A stretch of 64,000 nucleotides of DNA from positions 5,981,501 to 6,045,500 of the forward strand of contig NZ_CP065410.1 in assembly GCF_020544405.1 (NCBI RefSeq), read 5' to 3'. The notes under the pieces were generated by a model, which saw only the letters and a program-made list of their open reading frames with translations, ran no database searches and had not been told where the DNA came from. Positions within the stretch are counted from its first letter, which is position 1; every line of letters starts with the position of its first letter. The DNA is from Pseudomonas sp. IAC-BECa141. Its GTDB lineage: Bacteria; Pseudomonadota; Gammaproteobacteria; Pseudomonadales; Pseudomonadaceae. Below, one piece after another: positions 47,589 through 60,007 of this stretch. The position numbers and the translations under genes are program-made.

Positions 47589-47616
47589 GCTTGCAGCGAC
47601 TGCAGTCGCTGCAAGC
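47589..47616. repeat. Perfect 28-bp palindrome between convergent genes
   Basis: GCTTGCAGCGACTG is followed directly by its exact reverse complement. It lies between the SBP gene and the convergent radC gene and reaches the first base of the radC stop codon, so it is likely a shared transcript end. Confidence 0.85.
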
Positions 47617-48290
47617 TACATCCAGCCACACTCCGCCATCGACAGTGGTTCCCCGTCACCAACGATGAAGTGATCGAGCACCCGCACGTCGATCAGCTCC
47701 AAAGCTTTCTGCAAGCGTTTGGTCAATAATCGATCAGCCTGGCTGGGATCGGTGTTACCTGACGGATGGTTATGGCACAGGATCAGGGCCGCCGCGTTAT
47801 TGGCCAACGAGCGCTTCACCACTTCGCGGGGATGCACCGCCGTATTGTCGATCGAGCCGCGAAACAGCGTCTCGAAGGTCAGCACTTGATGTTTGGAGTC
47901 GAGAAACAGGCAACCGAACACTTCGTGCGGCTCGTGGCGCAGCATCGCCTTGAGGTAATCGCGGACCACCTGTGGATTCTCCAGCGCCGTTTTCTGCCGC
48001 ATGCGCTCGGCCAGATGTCGCCGCCCCATCTCCAGCACAGCCTGCAGTTGGGCAAACTTCGCCGGCCCCAGGCCCAATTGCTCGCTGAACGCCCCGAGAT
48101 CAGCCTCCAGCAACGCCCGCAGGCTGCCGAACTGATTCAACAAGTGTCGCGCCAGATCCACCGCGCTTTTACCGGATACGCCGGTTCGGAGAAAAATCGC
48201 CAGCAATTCGGCATCGGAAAGACTTCCCGAGCCCTGTTCCAACAGCTTCTCCCGCGGCCTTTCCGCCGCCGGCCAATCGCGAATACTCAT
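47616..48290 (-). CDS. radC: RadC family JAB/MPN domain protein
   Basis: This 224-residue protein has an N-terminal helix-hairpin-helix-like region (residues 1-90) and a C-terminal JAMM domain. The metal motif is [17 protein letters not shown] and the upstream element is HPREVVK. The older DNA-repair assignment is doubtful; the JAMM fold suggests a metal-dependent peptidase or nuclease-like function. It is divergent from coaBC, as in many proteobacteria, over 135 bp. Confidence 0.93.
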   Translation of the reverse strand: MSIRDWPAAERPREKLLEQGSGSLSDAELLAIFLRTGVSGKSAVDLARHLLNQFGSLRALLEADLGAFSEQLGLGPAKFAQLQAVLEMGRRHLAERMRQKTALENPQVVRDYLKAMLRHEPHEVFGCLFLDSKHQVLTFETLFRGSIDNTAVHPREVVKRSLANNAAALILCHNHPSGNTDPSQADRLLTKRLQKALELIDVRVLDHFIVGDGEPLSMAECGWM

Positions 48291-48425
48291 ACACGTTCCT
48301 TGTCTGTGGGCGCCGCTGTTCCATAGCGGTCGCTGTGATATCGTAGCCCATCTTTTTTGCGGGCGAATTCACCCTGGGGAGGGGGTTTCGCCACGCATGT
48401 CACCAACGAAATGAAAGGCAGACCT

Positions 48426-49634
48426 ATGCAGCGGCTGTATCGGAAACGCATCGTTCTGGGCGTCGGCGGCGGCATTGCTGCCTACAAGAGCGCCGACCTT
48501 GTGCGCCGCCTGATCGATCAGGGCGCCGAAGTGCGCGTGGTCATGACCCGTGGCGGCAGCGAATTCATCACCCCGCTGACCATGCAGGCCCTGTCCGGCC
48601 ACCCGGTTCACCTGGATCTGCTCGACCCGGCCGCCGAAGCGGCGATGGGCCACATCGAACTGGCCAAGTGGGCCGATCTGGTGCTGATCGCCCCGGCCAC
48701 CGCCGACCTGCTGGCCCGTCTGGCTCAAGGCATTGCCAATGATTTGCTGACCACGCTGGTGCTGGCCACCGACGCCGTTGTCGCGGTCGCTCCAGCGATG
48801 AACCAGGCCATGTGGCGCGACCCGGCGACCCAGGCCAACCTGCAACTCCTTGAAAGCCGTGGCCTGAAGACCTTCGGCCCGGCCTCCGGCAGCCAGGCCT
48901 GCGGCGACGTCGGCATGGGCCGCATGATGGAAGCCACCGATCTGGCCCAGCTCGCGGCGGACTGCTTCCAGCGTCAGGCACTGACCGGCAAGCATGTGGT
49001 CATCACCGCCGGCCCGACCCAGGAAAACATCGACCCGGTGCGCTACATCACCAACCACAGCTCCGGCAAAATGGGCTTCGCCCTGGCGGAAGCGGCGGTG
49101 GAAGCCGGCGCCCGCGTCACGCTGATCAGCGGCCCGGTGCACCTGCCGACGCCGGATCGCGTCACCCGTATCGACGTGGTCAGCGCCCGCGACATGCTCG
49201 CCGCGTGCGAAGCCGCGATCCCTTGCGACATCTTTATCGCCTCGGCGGCGGTCGCGGACTACCGTCCGGAAGTCGTCGCCCCACAAAAATTGAAAAAAGA
49301 TCCTACGAGCGGTGACGGCTTCGTCCTGCAAATGGTGCGCAACCCGGACATCCTGGCCACCATCGCGACCCGTTCCGACCGTCCGTTCAGTGTCGGCTTC
49401 GCCGCCGAGACCGAACACCTGCTCGACTACGCTGCACGCAAGCTGAAGGACAAGAATCTCGACCTGATCGTCGCCAACGACGTCGCCAACCCGAGCATCG
49501 GTTTCAACAGCGAAGAAAACGCCTGCAGCGTCATCGACCGTGGGCTGCACGCCACGGTTTTCGCCCAGACCAGCAAGAGCAAGATCGCTCGCCAGCTCGT
49601 CACCTTTATCGCCGAACGTCTGAACCAGGTTTAA
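48426..49634 (+). CDS. coaBC: Bifunctional phosphopantothenoylcysteine decarboxylase / phosphopantothenate-cysteine ligase
   Basis: This 402-residue enzyme performs two steps of coenzyme A synthesis. The N-terminal CoaC flavoprotein (about 1-190) has [11 protein letters not shown], the PAMNQAMW loop and the active-site Cys in [12 protein letters not shown]. The C-terminal CoaB ligase (about 191-402) begins [16 protein letters not shown] and has [13 protein letters not shown]. The start [16 protein letters not shown] at 48426 was preferred over an upstream extension. It is 5 nt before dut, in one operon. Confidence 0.96.
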   Translation: MQRLYRKRIVLGVGGGIAAYKSADLVRRLIDQGAEVRVVMTRGGSEFITPLTMQALSGHPVHLDLLDPAAEAAMGHIELAKWADLVLIAPATADLLARLAQGIANDLLTTLVLATDAVVAVAPAMNQAMWRDPATQANLQLLESRGLKTFGPASGSQACGDVGMGRMMEATDLAQLAADCFQRQALTGKHVVITAGPTQENIDPVRYITNHSSGKMGFALAEAAVEAGARVTLISGPVHLPTPDRVTRIDVVSARDMLAACEAAIPCDIFIASAAVADYRPEVVAPQKLKKDPTSGDGFVLQMVRNPDILATIATRSDRPFSVGFAAETEHLLDYAARKLKDKNLDLIVANDVANPSIGFNSEENACSVIDRGLHATVFAQTSKSKIARQLVTFIAERLNQV

Positions 49635-49639
49635 TTTAC

Positions 49640-50095
49640 ATGCACGCTTTGCAAGCCAAGATCCTCGACCCACGCATCGGTACCGAATTCCCGCTGCCGC
49701 AATACGCCACACCGGGCTCCGCCGGCCTCGACCTGCGCGCCATGCTGCAAGAGGACATCGTGATCAAACCGGGTGAAACCGTGCTGATCCCTACCGGGCT
49801 GTCGGTGTACATCGGCGATCCGAACCTCGCCGCGTTGATCCTGCCGCGCTCGGGCATGGGCCATAAGCACGGCATCGTGCTGGGAAATCTGGTCGGCCTG
49901 ATCGACTCCGACTACCAGGGTCCGCTGATGGTGTCCTGCTGGAACCGTGGCCAGACCGAATTCACCATGCCGGTCGGCGAGCGTCTGGCGCAGCTGGTGC
50001 TGGTGCCGGTGGTGCAGGCGCACTTCGAAATGGTCGAAGAGTTCGTCGAAACCGAGCGTGGCGCTGGCGGTTTCGGCCATTCCGGCACCAAGTGA
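49640..50095 (+). CDS. dut: Deoxyuridine 5'-triphosphate nucleotidohydrolase
   Basis: This 151-residue trimeric dUTPase prevents uracil incorporation and supplies dUMP. The five motifs are visible: [36 protein letters not shown], the segment [14 protein letters not shown], and the C-terminal motif [14 protein letters not shown]. It is translated just after coaBC and precedes algC, the standard pseudomonad arrangement. Confidence 0.97.
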   Translation: MHALQAKILDPRIGTEFPLPQYATPGSAGLDLRAMLQEDIVIKPGETVLIPTGLSVYIGDPNLAALILPRSGMGHKHGIVLGNLVGLIDSDYQGPLMVSCWNRGQTEFTMPVGERLAQLVLVPVVQAHFEMVEEFVETERGAGGFGHSGTK

Positions 50096-50336
50096 TCGAT
50101 TAGAAATCCATCGTGGCGAGTGCGTGTTGCTTGCCACGAAATTCAAAATGTCATCTGCAAGGTTTAGCGCCGAAAATCAAGGTATTGGCAGGCCAAAGCC
50201 ACGCCGTACAAGGCGTCATGGCCCTTTCACACCACGAACTCTCTGTGAAAACCGCCGTCATACCCTTCAGTTTGAGCTTGCCGTCGAATGAATCGCCGGC
50301 GTGTCCAGCCACTTTCGAGATGGAGCATTTTCGCAG

Positions 50337-51734
50337 ATGAGCACCCCCGCCCAAGTCGCCCCGAAGCTTCCCGACAGCATCTTCCGCGCCTACGACATTC
50401 GCGGCACCGTGCCGGAATTCCTCAATGCCGAAACCGCCTACTGGATCGGCCGCGCCATTGGCTCCCAAAGCCTGGCCCAGGGCGAACCGAACGTATCCGT
50501 TGGCCGTGACGGCCGTCTGTCCGGCCCCGAACTGGTGGCAGAACTGATTCGCGGTATCGCCGAAAGCGGTTGCCACGTCAGCGACGTTGGCCTGGTGCCG
50601 ACCCCGGCGCTGTACTACGCCGCCAACGTGCTGGCCGGCAAATCCGGCGTGATGCTCACCGGCAGCCACAACCCGTCGAACTACAACGGCTTCAAGATCG
50701 TGATCGCCGGCGACACCCTCGCCAATGAGCAGATCCAGGCCCTGCACGAGCGCCTCAAGACCGGCAACCTGAGCAGCGGCACGGGCAGCGTGACCCAGGT
50801 CGAAATTCTCGACCGCTACACCACCGAAATCGTCCAGGACATCAAACTGGCCCGGCGCCTGAAAGTCGTGGTCGACTGTGGCAACGGCGCGGCCGGCGTG
50901 ATCGCCCCGCAACTGATCGAAGCGCTGAACTGCGAAGTCATCCCGCTGTTCTGCGAAGTCGACGGCAACTTCCCGAACCACCACCCGGACCCGGGCAAGC
51001 CTGAGAACCTCGTCGACCTGATCGCCAAGGTCAAGGAAACCAAGGCTGACATCGGCCTGGCCTTCGACGGCGACGGCGACCGCGTCGGCGTGGTGACCAA
51101 CACCGGCACCATCGTGTTCCCGGATCGCCTGCTGATGCTGTTTGCCCGTGACGTGGTGGCGCGCAACCAGGACGCGGAAATCATCTTCGACGTCAAATGC
51201 ACCCGCCGTCTGATCCCGCTGATCAAGGAATATGGCGGCCGGCCGCTAATGTGGAAGACCGGTCACTCGTTGATCAAAAAGAAAATGAAACAATCCGGCG
51301 CGCTGCTGGCCGGCGAAATGAGCGGGCACATTTTCTTCAAGGAGCGCTGGTTCGGTTTCGATGACGGCATTTACAGTGCCGCACGGCTGCTGGAAATCCT
51401 CAGCAAGGAAAAATCTTCGGCCGAGGAGCTGTTCGCGACCTTCCCGAACGATATTTCCACGCCGGAAATCAATATCCATGTGACCGAAGAGAGCAAATTC
51501 AGCATCATTGATGCACTGCACGATGCGCAGTGGGGCCCAGGCGCCGACCTGACCACCATTGACGGCGTGCGGGTCGACTACGCCAAAGGCTGGGGCCTGG
51601 TGCGCGCGTCCAACACCACACCGGTGCTGGTGCTGCGCTTCGAGGCCGATGACGAGGCGGAACTGCAGCGCATCAAGGCTGTGTTCCATGCCCAACTGAA
51701 ACGCGTTGCACCTGATCTCCAACTACCGTTCTGA
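50337..51734 (+). CDS. algC: Phosphomannomutase/phosphoglucomutase
   Basis: This 465-residue alpha-D-phosphohexomutase interconverts mannose/glucose 6-phosphate and 1-phosphate for alginate, LPS core and rhamnose. Active-site elements are the phosphoserine loop TGSHNPSNYNG (about residue 108), the metal loop DGDGDRVG and the sugar loop GEMSGH. The C-terminal domain is complete. MSTPAQVAPK at 50337 has GGAG 11 nt upstream and matches family length; the frame from 50301 was rejected. The gene sits between dut and argB. Confidence 0.95.
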   Translation: MSTPAQVAPKLPDSIFRAYDIRGTVPEFLNAETAYWIGRAIGSQSLAQGEPNVSVGRDGRLSGPELVAELIRGIAESGCHVSDVGLVPTPALYYAANVLAGKSGVMLTGSHNPSNYNGFKIVIAGDTLANEQIQALHERLKTGNLSSGTGSVTQVEILDRYTTEIVQDIKLARRLKVVVDCGNGAAGVIAPQLIEALNCEVIPLFCEVDGNFPNHHPDPGKPENLVDLIAKVKETKADIGLAFDGDGDRVGVVTNTGTIVFPDRLLMLFARDVVARNQDAEIIFDVKCTRRLIPLIKEYGGRPLMWKTGHSLIKKKMKQSGALLAGEMSGHIFFKERWFGFDDGIYSAARLLEILSKEKSSAEELFATFPNDISTPEINIHVTEESKFSIIDALHDAQWGPGADLTTIDGVRVDYAKGWGLVRASNTTPVLVLRFEADDEAELQRIKAVFHAQLKRVAPDLQLPF

Positions 51735-51758
51735 TTGCTGATTCACCCGGAGCCCTGA

Positions 51759-52664
<906 letters not shown>

Positions 52665-52676
52665 TCGCTGAAAGAT

Positions 52677-52765
52677 AAAAGATCGCAGCCTGCGGCAATT
52701 CCTGCAAAAACGAATTTCGCGTGTATGAAATTTCTGCAGGAGATGACGAAGTCTGCGATTTTTTT
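52677..52765. repeat. Imperfect inverted repeat after argB, terminator-like
   Basis: GATCGCAG (52681-52688) pairs with CTGCGATT (52753-52760), and TCCTGCA pairs with TGCAGGA inside. A run of seven T follows the distal arm. It resembles pseudomonad repeat families carrying AGATCGCAGCCTGCGG and could end the algC-argB transcript. Confidence 0.6.
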
Positions 52766-52866
52766 GTGCGCGAAAGAAATATCCGACGCTCATCAGCGAA
52801 GCGTCCTACATCGCGAAAGCAGCAATCTTCATAGGATCTTCCCTGAATTCACAGGAGATCTTCCCC

Positions 52867-53079
52867 ATGCAAAAAAACCACGTACCGTATGGCAGTGACG
52901 TTTCAGCAGGCACCTACAAATGTGCAGACTGTGGACGCCAGTACTCCAATCAATCGAAAACCTCGCTTCCGCCCTGCCCTGACTACCAACCCAGCACCCA
53001 CGTGCTCAATGGCTGGAACATCTTGAGCGGTCAGGGCGATGCAGTGGCAGATCCGTATCCGGATCAGTCTTCCAAATAA
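52867..53079 (+). CDS. Zinc ribbon-containing small protein
   Basis: This 70-residue protein has CADCGRQYSN and PPCPDY, consistent with a rubredoxin/zinc-ribbon-like metal site with CxxC and a third cysteine. The end is acidic and Ser-rich. It has no signal peptide. CAGGAG lies 9 nt before the ATG. Function unknown. It precedes the frame-disrupted locus at 53097 by 17 nt, so the two may have formed one transcript. Confidence 0.75.
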   Translation: MQKNHVPYGSDVSAGTYKCADCGRQYSNQSKTSLPPCPDYQPSTHVLNGWNILSGQGDAVADPYPDQSSK

Positions 53080-53096
53080 TCGTGGAGAACTGAATC

Positions 53097-53705
53097 ATGC
53101 AGATCTCATTCACGATCGACGCCGACGCTTTCGAGCAGGAGTAAAAGGAACCGGTCAAAAAAAACCCTGCGCATCGGCGACGCGGAAATTGCCCACGCTC
53201 TTCAGCGTATCGCCAAGGCCAGCCTGACCGAGTACCTGAAAATGCTGGTCGAGGGCGGCATGCCCAGCCGGGCCGACGAAGCCAGGCAGGATCGTCTCCT
53301 TTACCTGATTCAAAGCTACTTCGGGCAGACATTACCGACCGAATCGCAAATCTCGACCATTTTTCAACTGACCCAGAGTCAGAGCAAAACCTTGCTGAAG
53401 AACACCGTGTCGCGCTTTCGCAATCAGCTCGATGACATCCTGCAGCAGAGCATGCGCGCAGTCGCCAGAAGATCAAAAACGCCTTTTACTGGCATGCGCT
53501 ACCACTGACGTGCGCCTTTGTGGCGCTGTTTTACGTCAATCTGCCAGCCGACGTGCGCATTATCGACAGCAGCACACTGGATCTGTGGGACTTCGATGTT
53601 GATCGCACGCTGTACGGGATGGTGGTTGGGGCGCTGCTGGCATTTGCGTTGACCAATACGATCCTGACGCTGAAATTGCTTAAAAAATGGCACATGCTGC
53701 GTTAG
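53097..53705 (+). pseudogene. Frame-disrupted small-protein locus
   Basis: The ATG at 53097 reads MQISFTIDADAFEQE and stops at 53142. Directly after the stop, KEPVKK continues in the same frame until an A8 run (53157-53164). Past it, the +1 frame gives LRIGDAEIAHALQRIAKAS, with YLIQSYFGQTLPTESQIS and an HTH-like region further on, ending at 53508. A third frame then gives KIKNAFYWHALPLTCAF and a membrane helix (GALLAFALTNTILTL) to 53705, with no ribosome site. The simplest reading is one or two genes carrying a stop and frame lesions. No family recognised. Confidence 0.5.
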
Positions 53706-53714
53706 CTGAAAACC

Positions 53715-53754
53715 AAAAGACCCCGCTCAGCCTGACTGAGCGGGGTCTTTTTTT
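53715..53754. terminator. Bidirectional intrinsic terminator before pyrE
   Basis: A perfect 12-bp stem (GACCCCGCTCAG / CTGAGCGGGGTC), with CCTGA between the arms, is flanked by A4 and T7. It serves the 53.1-53.7 kb locus (+) and the converging pyrE gene (-). Confidence 0.92.
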
Positions 53755-53769
53755 GCCTGGAAGAAGCGA

Positions 53770-54414
53770 TCAGACGCCGAACTGGGCGCGATAGGCTTCA
53801 ACGGCTGGCAGGTGCTGCTTGAGCTGCGGATCGTCAGCCAGGAATTCCAGCACCTGATTCAGCGAAACGATGCTGATGACCGGGATGCCGAAATCACGCT
53901 CGACTTCCTGGATTGCCGATAGCTCACCGTTGCCGCGCTCCTGACGGTTCAGGGCGATCAGCACGCCGGCAGCCTTGGCGCCGTCCTGGGAAGCAATGAT
54001 CTGCATCACTTCACGGATCGCGGTGCCGGCAGTGATCACGTCGTCGATGATCAGCACCTCACCGGTCAGTGGTGCACCGACCAGGCTGCCGCCTTCGCCG
54101 TGAGCCTTGGCTTCCTTGCGGTTGAAGCACCACGGCAGATCACGGTTGTGGTGTTCGGCCAACGCCACGGCAGTGGTTGCCGCCAACGGGATGCCTTTGT
54201 AGGCCGGGCCGAACAGCACGTCGAACGGAATACCGCTCTCGGCGATGGCTGCGGCGTAGAAACGGCCCAGCTGTGCCAGCGCGGAGCCCGAGTTGAACAG
54301 GCCGGCATTGAAGAAGTAAGGACTGGTGCGCCCGGACTTCAGGGTGAACTCACCGAAGCGCAAAACGCCGCGATCGATGGCAAAACGAATGAAATCGCGC
54401 TGATACGCTTGCAT
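53770..54414 (-). CDS. pyrE: Orotate phosphoribosyltransferase
   Basis: This 214-residue enzyme of de novo pyrimidine synthesis converts orotate and PRPP to OMP. The PRPP motif [14 protein letters not shown] (about residues 120-133) and the N-terminal [28 protein letters not shown] are typical. The start at 54414 was preferred over an extension to 54435. It is divergent from crc over 82 bp, the conserved Pseudomonas pyrE-crc arrangement. Confidence 0.97.
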   Translation of the reverse strand: MQAYQRDFIRFAIDRGVLRFGEFTLKSGRTSPYFFNAGLFNSGSALAQLGRFYAAAIAESGIPFDVLFGPAYKGIPLAATTAVALAEHHNRDLPWCFNRKEAKAHGEGGSLVGAPLTGEVLIIDDVITAGTAIREVMQIIASQDGAKAAGVLIALNRQERGNGELSAIQEVERDFGIPVISIVSLNQVLEFLADDPQLKQHLPAVEAYRAQFGV

Positions 54415-54496
54415 GAAAAAAACCCCAAATACCACGGATTTAGCTAATTAGCTTGACGCCGTGTATCATACACGCACGCGATTTTTGGGGCCATTT

Positions 54497-55276
54497 ATGC
54501 GGATCATCAGTGTGAACGTCAATGGTATTCAGGCTGCAGTCGAGCGCGGTTTGCTCAGTTGGCTGCAGGCACAGAATGCCGACGTCATCTGCCTGCAGGA
54601 CACCCGTGCCTCCGCCTTTGAACTGGACGACCCAGCCTTCCAACTGGACGGCTACTTCCTTTATGCCTGCGATGCTGAAGTCCCTGCCCAAGGCGGCGTG
54701 GCTTTGTATTCGCGGTTGCAACCGAAGGCTGTCATCAGCGGTCTCGGCTTCGAGACGGCCGACCGCTACGGGCGCTACCTGCAAGCAGATTTCGACAAAG
54801 TCAGTATTGCCACCTTGCTGCTTCCTTCGGGGATGAACGGCGATGAAGACTTGAACCAGAAGTTCAAGCTCATGGACGACTTCGGCAAGTACCTGGACAA
54901 ACAGCGGCGCAAACGTCGCGAGTACATTTATTGTGGCTCGCTGTACGTCGCGCAGCAGAAGCTCGACATCAAGAACTGGCGCGACAGCCAGCAATCTCCG
55001 GGCTTCCTGGCGCCAGAACGCGCCTGGATGGACGAGATTGTCGGCAACATGGGCTATGTAGACGCCCTGCGCGAAGTCAGCCGCGAAGGCGACCAGTACA
55101 GCTGGTGGCCGGACAACGAACAGGCCGAGATGCTGAATCTGGGCTGGCGTTTCGACTACCAGATCCTGACCCCGGGCCTGCGGCGCTTCGTGCGCAGCGC
55201 ACGCCTGCCGCGTCAGCCACGGTTCTCGCAGCACGCGCCGCTGATCGTCGACTACGACTGGACGCTGACCATCTAA
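54497..55276 (+). CDS. crc: Catabolite repression control protein Crc
   Basis: This 259-residue protein has the exonuclease III/endonuclease-exonuclease-phosphatase fold but lost the catalytic residues. In pseudomonads it assists Hfq in silencing mRNAs with A-rich catabolite-activity motifs, giving carbon catabolite repression. The sequence MRIISVNVNGIQAAVERGLLSWLQ and the end RFSQHAPLIVDYDW match Crc at full length. The start at 54497 replaces a 12-codon longer frame. A strong terminator follows at 55294. Confidence 0.97.
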   Translation: MRIISVNVNGIQAAVERGLLSWLQAQNADVICLQDTRASAFELDDPAFQLDGYFLYACDAEVPAQGGVALYSRLQPKAVISGLGFETADRYGRYLQADFDKVSIATLLLPSGMNGDEDLNQKFKLMDDFGKYLDKQRRKRREYIYCGSLYVAQQKLDIKNWRDSQQSPGFLAPERAWMDEIVGNMGYVDALREVSREGDQYSWWPDNEQAEMLNLGWRFDYQILTPGLRRFVRSARLPRQPRFSQHAPLIVDYDWTLTI

Positions 55277-55293
55277 GCGTCGTTTCGCAGTAG

Positions 55294-55330
55294 AAAAAAT
55301 GCCCGTATCGCAGGATACGGGCATTTTTTT
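55294..55330. terminator. Intrinsic terminator between crc and gltS
   Basis: A stem ATGCCCGTATC / GATACGGGCAT with a GCAG loop is flanked by A6 and T7. It is placed between the 3' ends of convergent crc and gltS. Confidence 0.93.
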
Positions 55331-55356
55331 GCGTCAAACCCAGGCTGGAACGCGCG

Positions 55357-56565
55357 TCAGACCGCGGCGAAGAACGGCAGCGCCAGATACAACTTGATCA
55401 CTATGACGTTGATGATATCGATGAAAAATGCACCCACCATCGGTACGACCAGAAACGCGATCTGCGAAGGACCGTAACGCTGCGTCACCGCTTGCATGTT
55501 GGCGATGGCGGTAGGCGTCGCACCGAGGCCGAAACCGCAATGCCCGGCCGCCAGCACTGCCGCGTCGTAATTGCGGCCCATGATCCTGAACGTCACGAAC
55601 ACCGCGAACAGCGCCATGACCAGCGTCTGCACGGCCAGGATGATGAAGATCGGCAACGCCAGGGCTGCCAGATCCCACAACTTGAGCGACATCAGTGCAA
55701 TGGCCAGAAACAGCGACAGACTGACGTTGCCCAGCACCGAGACTTCCCGCTCGAATACCTGATACAGGCCAAACGCCGAGAGGCCGTTACGCAACACGAC
55801 GCCCACGAACAAGACACAAACGAATGTCGGCAACTCGAATGCCGTGCCGTGCAGCAGCCCGTTCAGGAGATTGCCCACCAGCAGGCTGACCGCGATCAGC
55901 GCCAGTGTTTCGATGAACGAGAACGGCGTGATCGAGCGCTCCCTGTTCGGCTGCTCGAACCCCTTTGGCAGACGCGGCGCCTCCTGCGCATGACAACCAG
56001 GCACCTCGACACGTTTGATAAGCAGACGGGCAACCGGCCCACCGATCAGACCACCCAGTACAAGACCGAATGTCGCCGAGGCCATCGCCAGCTCGGAGGC
56101 GGAGGCCAGACCGTATTTCTCGCTGAATACCGTTCCCCACGCGGCACCGGTTCCGTGACCACCGGCCAGTGTGATGGAACCCGTCAACAGCCCCATCAGC
56201 GGGTCAAGCCCCAGCAATGTGGCGAGTCCGATGCCCATGGCGTTCTGCAGGATCAGGAGACCGGCGACCGCTAATATAAATATCCCTACTACGCGACCGC
56301 CCTTTTTGAGGCTGGCGAAGTCCGCACTCAGACCGATAGTGGCAAAAAACGCCAGCATGAGCGGTGCCTGCAGCGAGGTATCGAATCGGACTTCTATATC
56401 GAGCGCTCGCAATACCAGAAGAACCACAGCAACCAACAGGCCACCCGCAACCGGTTCGGGAATATTGAAATTGCGCAGTACACCAACACGGGTAACAAGA
56501 CCACGTCCCAGCAGAAGTACAAGAGAAGCGGCCACGAGCGTGCCGTAGAAATCGAGCTGAATCAT
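55357..56565 (-). CDS. gltS: Sodium/glutamate symporter
   Basis: This 402-residue GltS/ESS family permease imports glutamate with Na+. It has about 10-12 hydrophobic segments in two inverted repeats with reentrant loops: GGHGTGAAWG (first half) and AGHCGFGLGATPTAIANMQ (second half). The loop between residues 215-240 is hydrophilic. A 388-bp upstream region is AT-rich. It is convergent with crc and probably monocistronic. Confidence 0.94.
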   Translation of the reverse strand: MIQLDFYGTLVAASLVLLLGRGLVTRVGVLRNFNIPEPVAGGLLVAVVLLVLRALDIEVRFDTSLQAPLMLAFFATIGLSADFASLKKGGRVVGIFILAVAGLLILQNAMGIGLATLLGLDPLMGLLTGSITLAGGHGTGAAWGTVFSEKYGLASASELAMASATFGLVLGGLIGGPVARLLIKRVEVPGCHAQEAPRLPKGFEQPNRERSITPFSFIETLALIAVSLLVGNLLNGLLHGTAFELPTFVCVLFVGVVLRNGLSAFGLYQVFEREVSVLGNVSLSLFLAIALMSLKLWDLAALALPIFIILAVQTLVMALFAVFVTFRIMGRNYDAAVLAAGHCGFGLGATPTAIANMQAVTQRYGPSQIAFLVVPMVGAFFIDIINVIVIKLYLALPFFAAV

Positions 56566-56953
56566 CTGTTTTATTCTTGGCTATATATTCGCAAGCGAAC
56601 TTTTCCCTGGTTACGCCTCACGAATCGGCTGGCTGTTTCAACACTGGAAACACTGAAATTCAAGAGCCTTCGATGGTCTGAATATATCGAAATATTTCTG
56701 AAGGAATATGACGTGCGGCAACCTTAACAAGCGCAAAGTCATGCTGCCAATGCCCATTGGCCGCATCGAGGCATTACAGTTGTGACTAAAAATGTAAGAC
56801 CGATGAATATATAAAATTTCTTTTGCCATTCATCGCAGACAGATTATTCCTACAAGGAACTCAGGTTTATTAAGTTGCAAAAAAAGCCCTGGCAGGCCAG
56901 GGCTTTTTAAATATACAGAATTGATTATTCCAACATGCACCTTCGGCTGAATG
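56566..56953. other. Intergenic region upstream of gltS
   Basis: These 388 bp are AT-rich, especially 56560-56840. They contain the gltS promoter region (not resolved) and at the far end the terminator of the DUF4870 gene. No convincing coding sequence or repeat was seen. Confidence 0.5.
56878..56908 (-). terminator. Intrinsic terminator after the DUF4870 gene
   Basis: A stem AAAGCCCTGG / CCAGGGCTTT with a CAGG loop is flanked by an A-run on the left and T5 on the right. It lies 46 nt beyond the DUF4870 stop on the minus strand. Confidence 0.85.
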
Positions 56954-57322
56954 CTATTTGATCAAGCGCCAGGTAAACGGATAACGGTACGGAAAACCTT
57001 CATTGGCTTTTACGCCACCGATGATTGTCAGCACCAGCGCCGCAATGGCCAGCAGGCCGAACAGCACGAACCCGATGATCACCAGCATCAGTACGAAGCA
57101 GATCATTGAAGCAATCGCCACGGTGATCTGGAAATTCAGCGCTTCCTTGCCCTGGGCGTCGATGAACGGATCGGTCTCGCGCTTCATCTGCCACAGGACC
57201 AGTGGCCCGATCAGCGTTCCGAACGGAATCCAGATCCCCAGCAAGGCGGACAAGTGACAAAACATCGCCCATTGGCGAACCTCCTGGCTCGGCTTGGGCA
57301 ACAACTCTTGCTCATCACTCAT
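56954..57322 (-). CDS. DUF4870 domain membrane protein
   Basis: This 122-residue protein has three hydrophobic segments: AMFCHLSALLGIWIPFGTLIGPLVLW, ITVAIASMICFVLMLVIIGFVLFGLLAIAALVLTI and the closing stretch. The family motif DPFIDAQGKEALNFQ lies between. DUF4870 (Tic20-like fold) proteins are small inner-membrane proteins of unknown role. It lies 29 nt beyond the rph stop on the same strand and may be co-transcribed with rph. Confidence 0.88.
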   Translation of the reverse strand: MSDEQELLPKPSQEVRQWAMFCHLSALLGIWIPFGTLIGPLVLWQMKRETDPFIDAQGKEALNFQITVAIASMICFVLMLVIIGFVLFGLLAIAALVLTIIGGVKANEGFPYRYPFTWRLIK

Positions 57323-57351
57323 CTCGTCCTCCTTGCGGGTTGCGAACCTGC

Positions 57352-58074
57352 TCAGTCGGCCAGCGCAGCCTTTTGCAGTTCGAAGATCTCGTTCATGCCT
57401 TTCTTGGCCAGTTCCAGCATCGCGTTCAGCTCTTCAGGCTGGAACGGTGCGCCTTCAGCGGTGCCCTGCACTTCGATGAAACCACCGGTGCTGGTCATCA
57501 CCACATTGAGGTCGGTCTCGGCGGCGGAATCCTCAAGATAGTCCAGATCCAGCACTGGCTCGCCCTGGTACATGCCAACAGATACGGCACCGATCATTTG
57601 CTTGAGCGGGTCGCCACCTTTCAGGCCGCCACGCTTCTTGATCACTTTCAGTGCATCGACCAGCGCAACCATGGCGCCGGTGATCGACGCGGTACGGGTG
57701 CCACCGTCGGCCTGGATCACGTCGCAGTCGACATACAGGGTGACGTCGCCCAGCTTGGACATGTCCAGTGCAGCGCGCAGGGAACGGCCGATCAGGCGCT
57801 GGATTTCCAGGGTGCGACCGCCCTGCTTGCCACGGCTCGCTTCACGCTGGTTACGCTCACCGGTAGCACGCGGCAGCATGCCGTATTCGGCGGTCAGCCA
57901 GCCCTGGCCCTGACCTTTAAGGAAACGCGGCACGCCATTTTCAACGCTGACGGTGCAGATGACTTTGGTATCACCGAATTCGACCAGTACGGATCCCTCG
58001 GCGTGTTTGGTGTAGTTGCGGGTAATGCGGATCGAGCGGAGCTGATCGGCAGCGCGACCACTTGGACGTTTCAT
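57352..58074 (-). CDS. rph: Ribonuclease PH
   Basis: This 240-residue phosphorolytic 3'-5' exoribonuclease trims tRNA 3' ends. Active-site and RNA-binding landmarks are [38 protein letters not shown] and [15 protein letters not shown] (here [14 protein letters not shown]). [13 protein letters not shown] at 58074 is the standard start; the frame extends to 58113. It is divergent from yicC over 267 bp. Confidence 0.97.
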   Translation of the reverse strand: MKRPSGRAADQLRSIRITRNYTKHAEGSVLVEFGDTKVICTVSVENGVPRFLKGQGQGWLTAEYGMLPRATGERNQREASRGKQGGRTLEIQRLIGRSLRAALDMSKLGDVTLYVDCDVIQADGGTRTASITGAMVALVDALKVIKKRGGLKGGDPLKQMIGAVSVGMYQGEPVLDLDYLEDSAAETDLNVVMTSTGGFIEVQGTAEGAPFQPEELNAMLELAKKGMNEIFELQKAALAD

Positions 58075-58341
58075 AGGAGATACCTGTACTGGGGACGGAA
58101 AACTGCGGAGCATTATAGAGCCGCACGCCGCGCCTGGGCACTCGTTAAAAAATCCCGCCGACGACCGAAGGCCCTGAAACGCGCTTCGCCGACGGCCTGC
58201 AGCCCTTTGTCACACCGTGTGTTTGGGCGCATCTGCCGCACTGCGCTACAATCCTGCGCCTTTGCTGCCAGTCGGCTTAAATTCATTGATATCGAGCTGC
58301 GGAGCTTCAATTCGCGCCGATCTGTATCGCGAGGTCACCCC

Positions 58342-59839
<1,498 letters not shown>

Positions 59840-60007
59840 AACAGCACTTCACAAAACCGCTGCAAGAGCTTTACATTGGTGCTTGCAGCGCGTTGAAGAG
59901 TCTGGTCAAAAAATCAGCGCTTCCCTAATCGCTGGTGTTTTTTTAAACTGCCGAGTCCGCTCGCCCAACCGGGCAGCGCGCATATTGCATTCGCTCCGAG
60001 GAATACC

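Noticed and set aside
56638..56829. 63-codon - strand ORF upstream of gltS
   Set aside because: AT-rich, no ribosome site, no family; it appears to be promoter DNA.
57202..58341. Long in-frame extension upstream of yicC
   Set aside because: It runs antisense through rph; the GAGG before 58342 and the family N-terminus fix the start.
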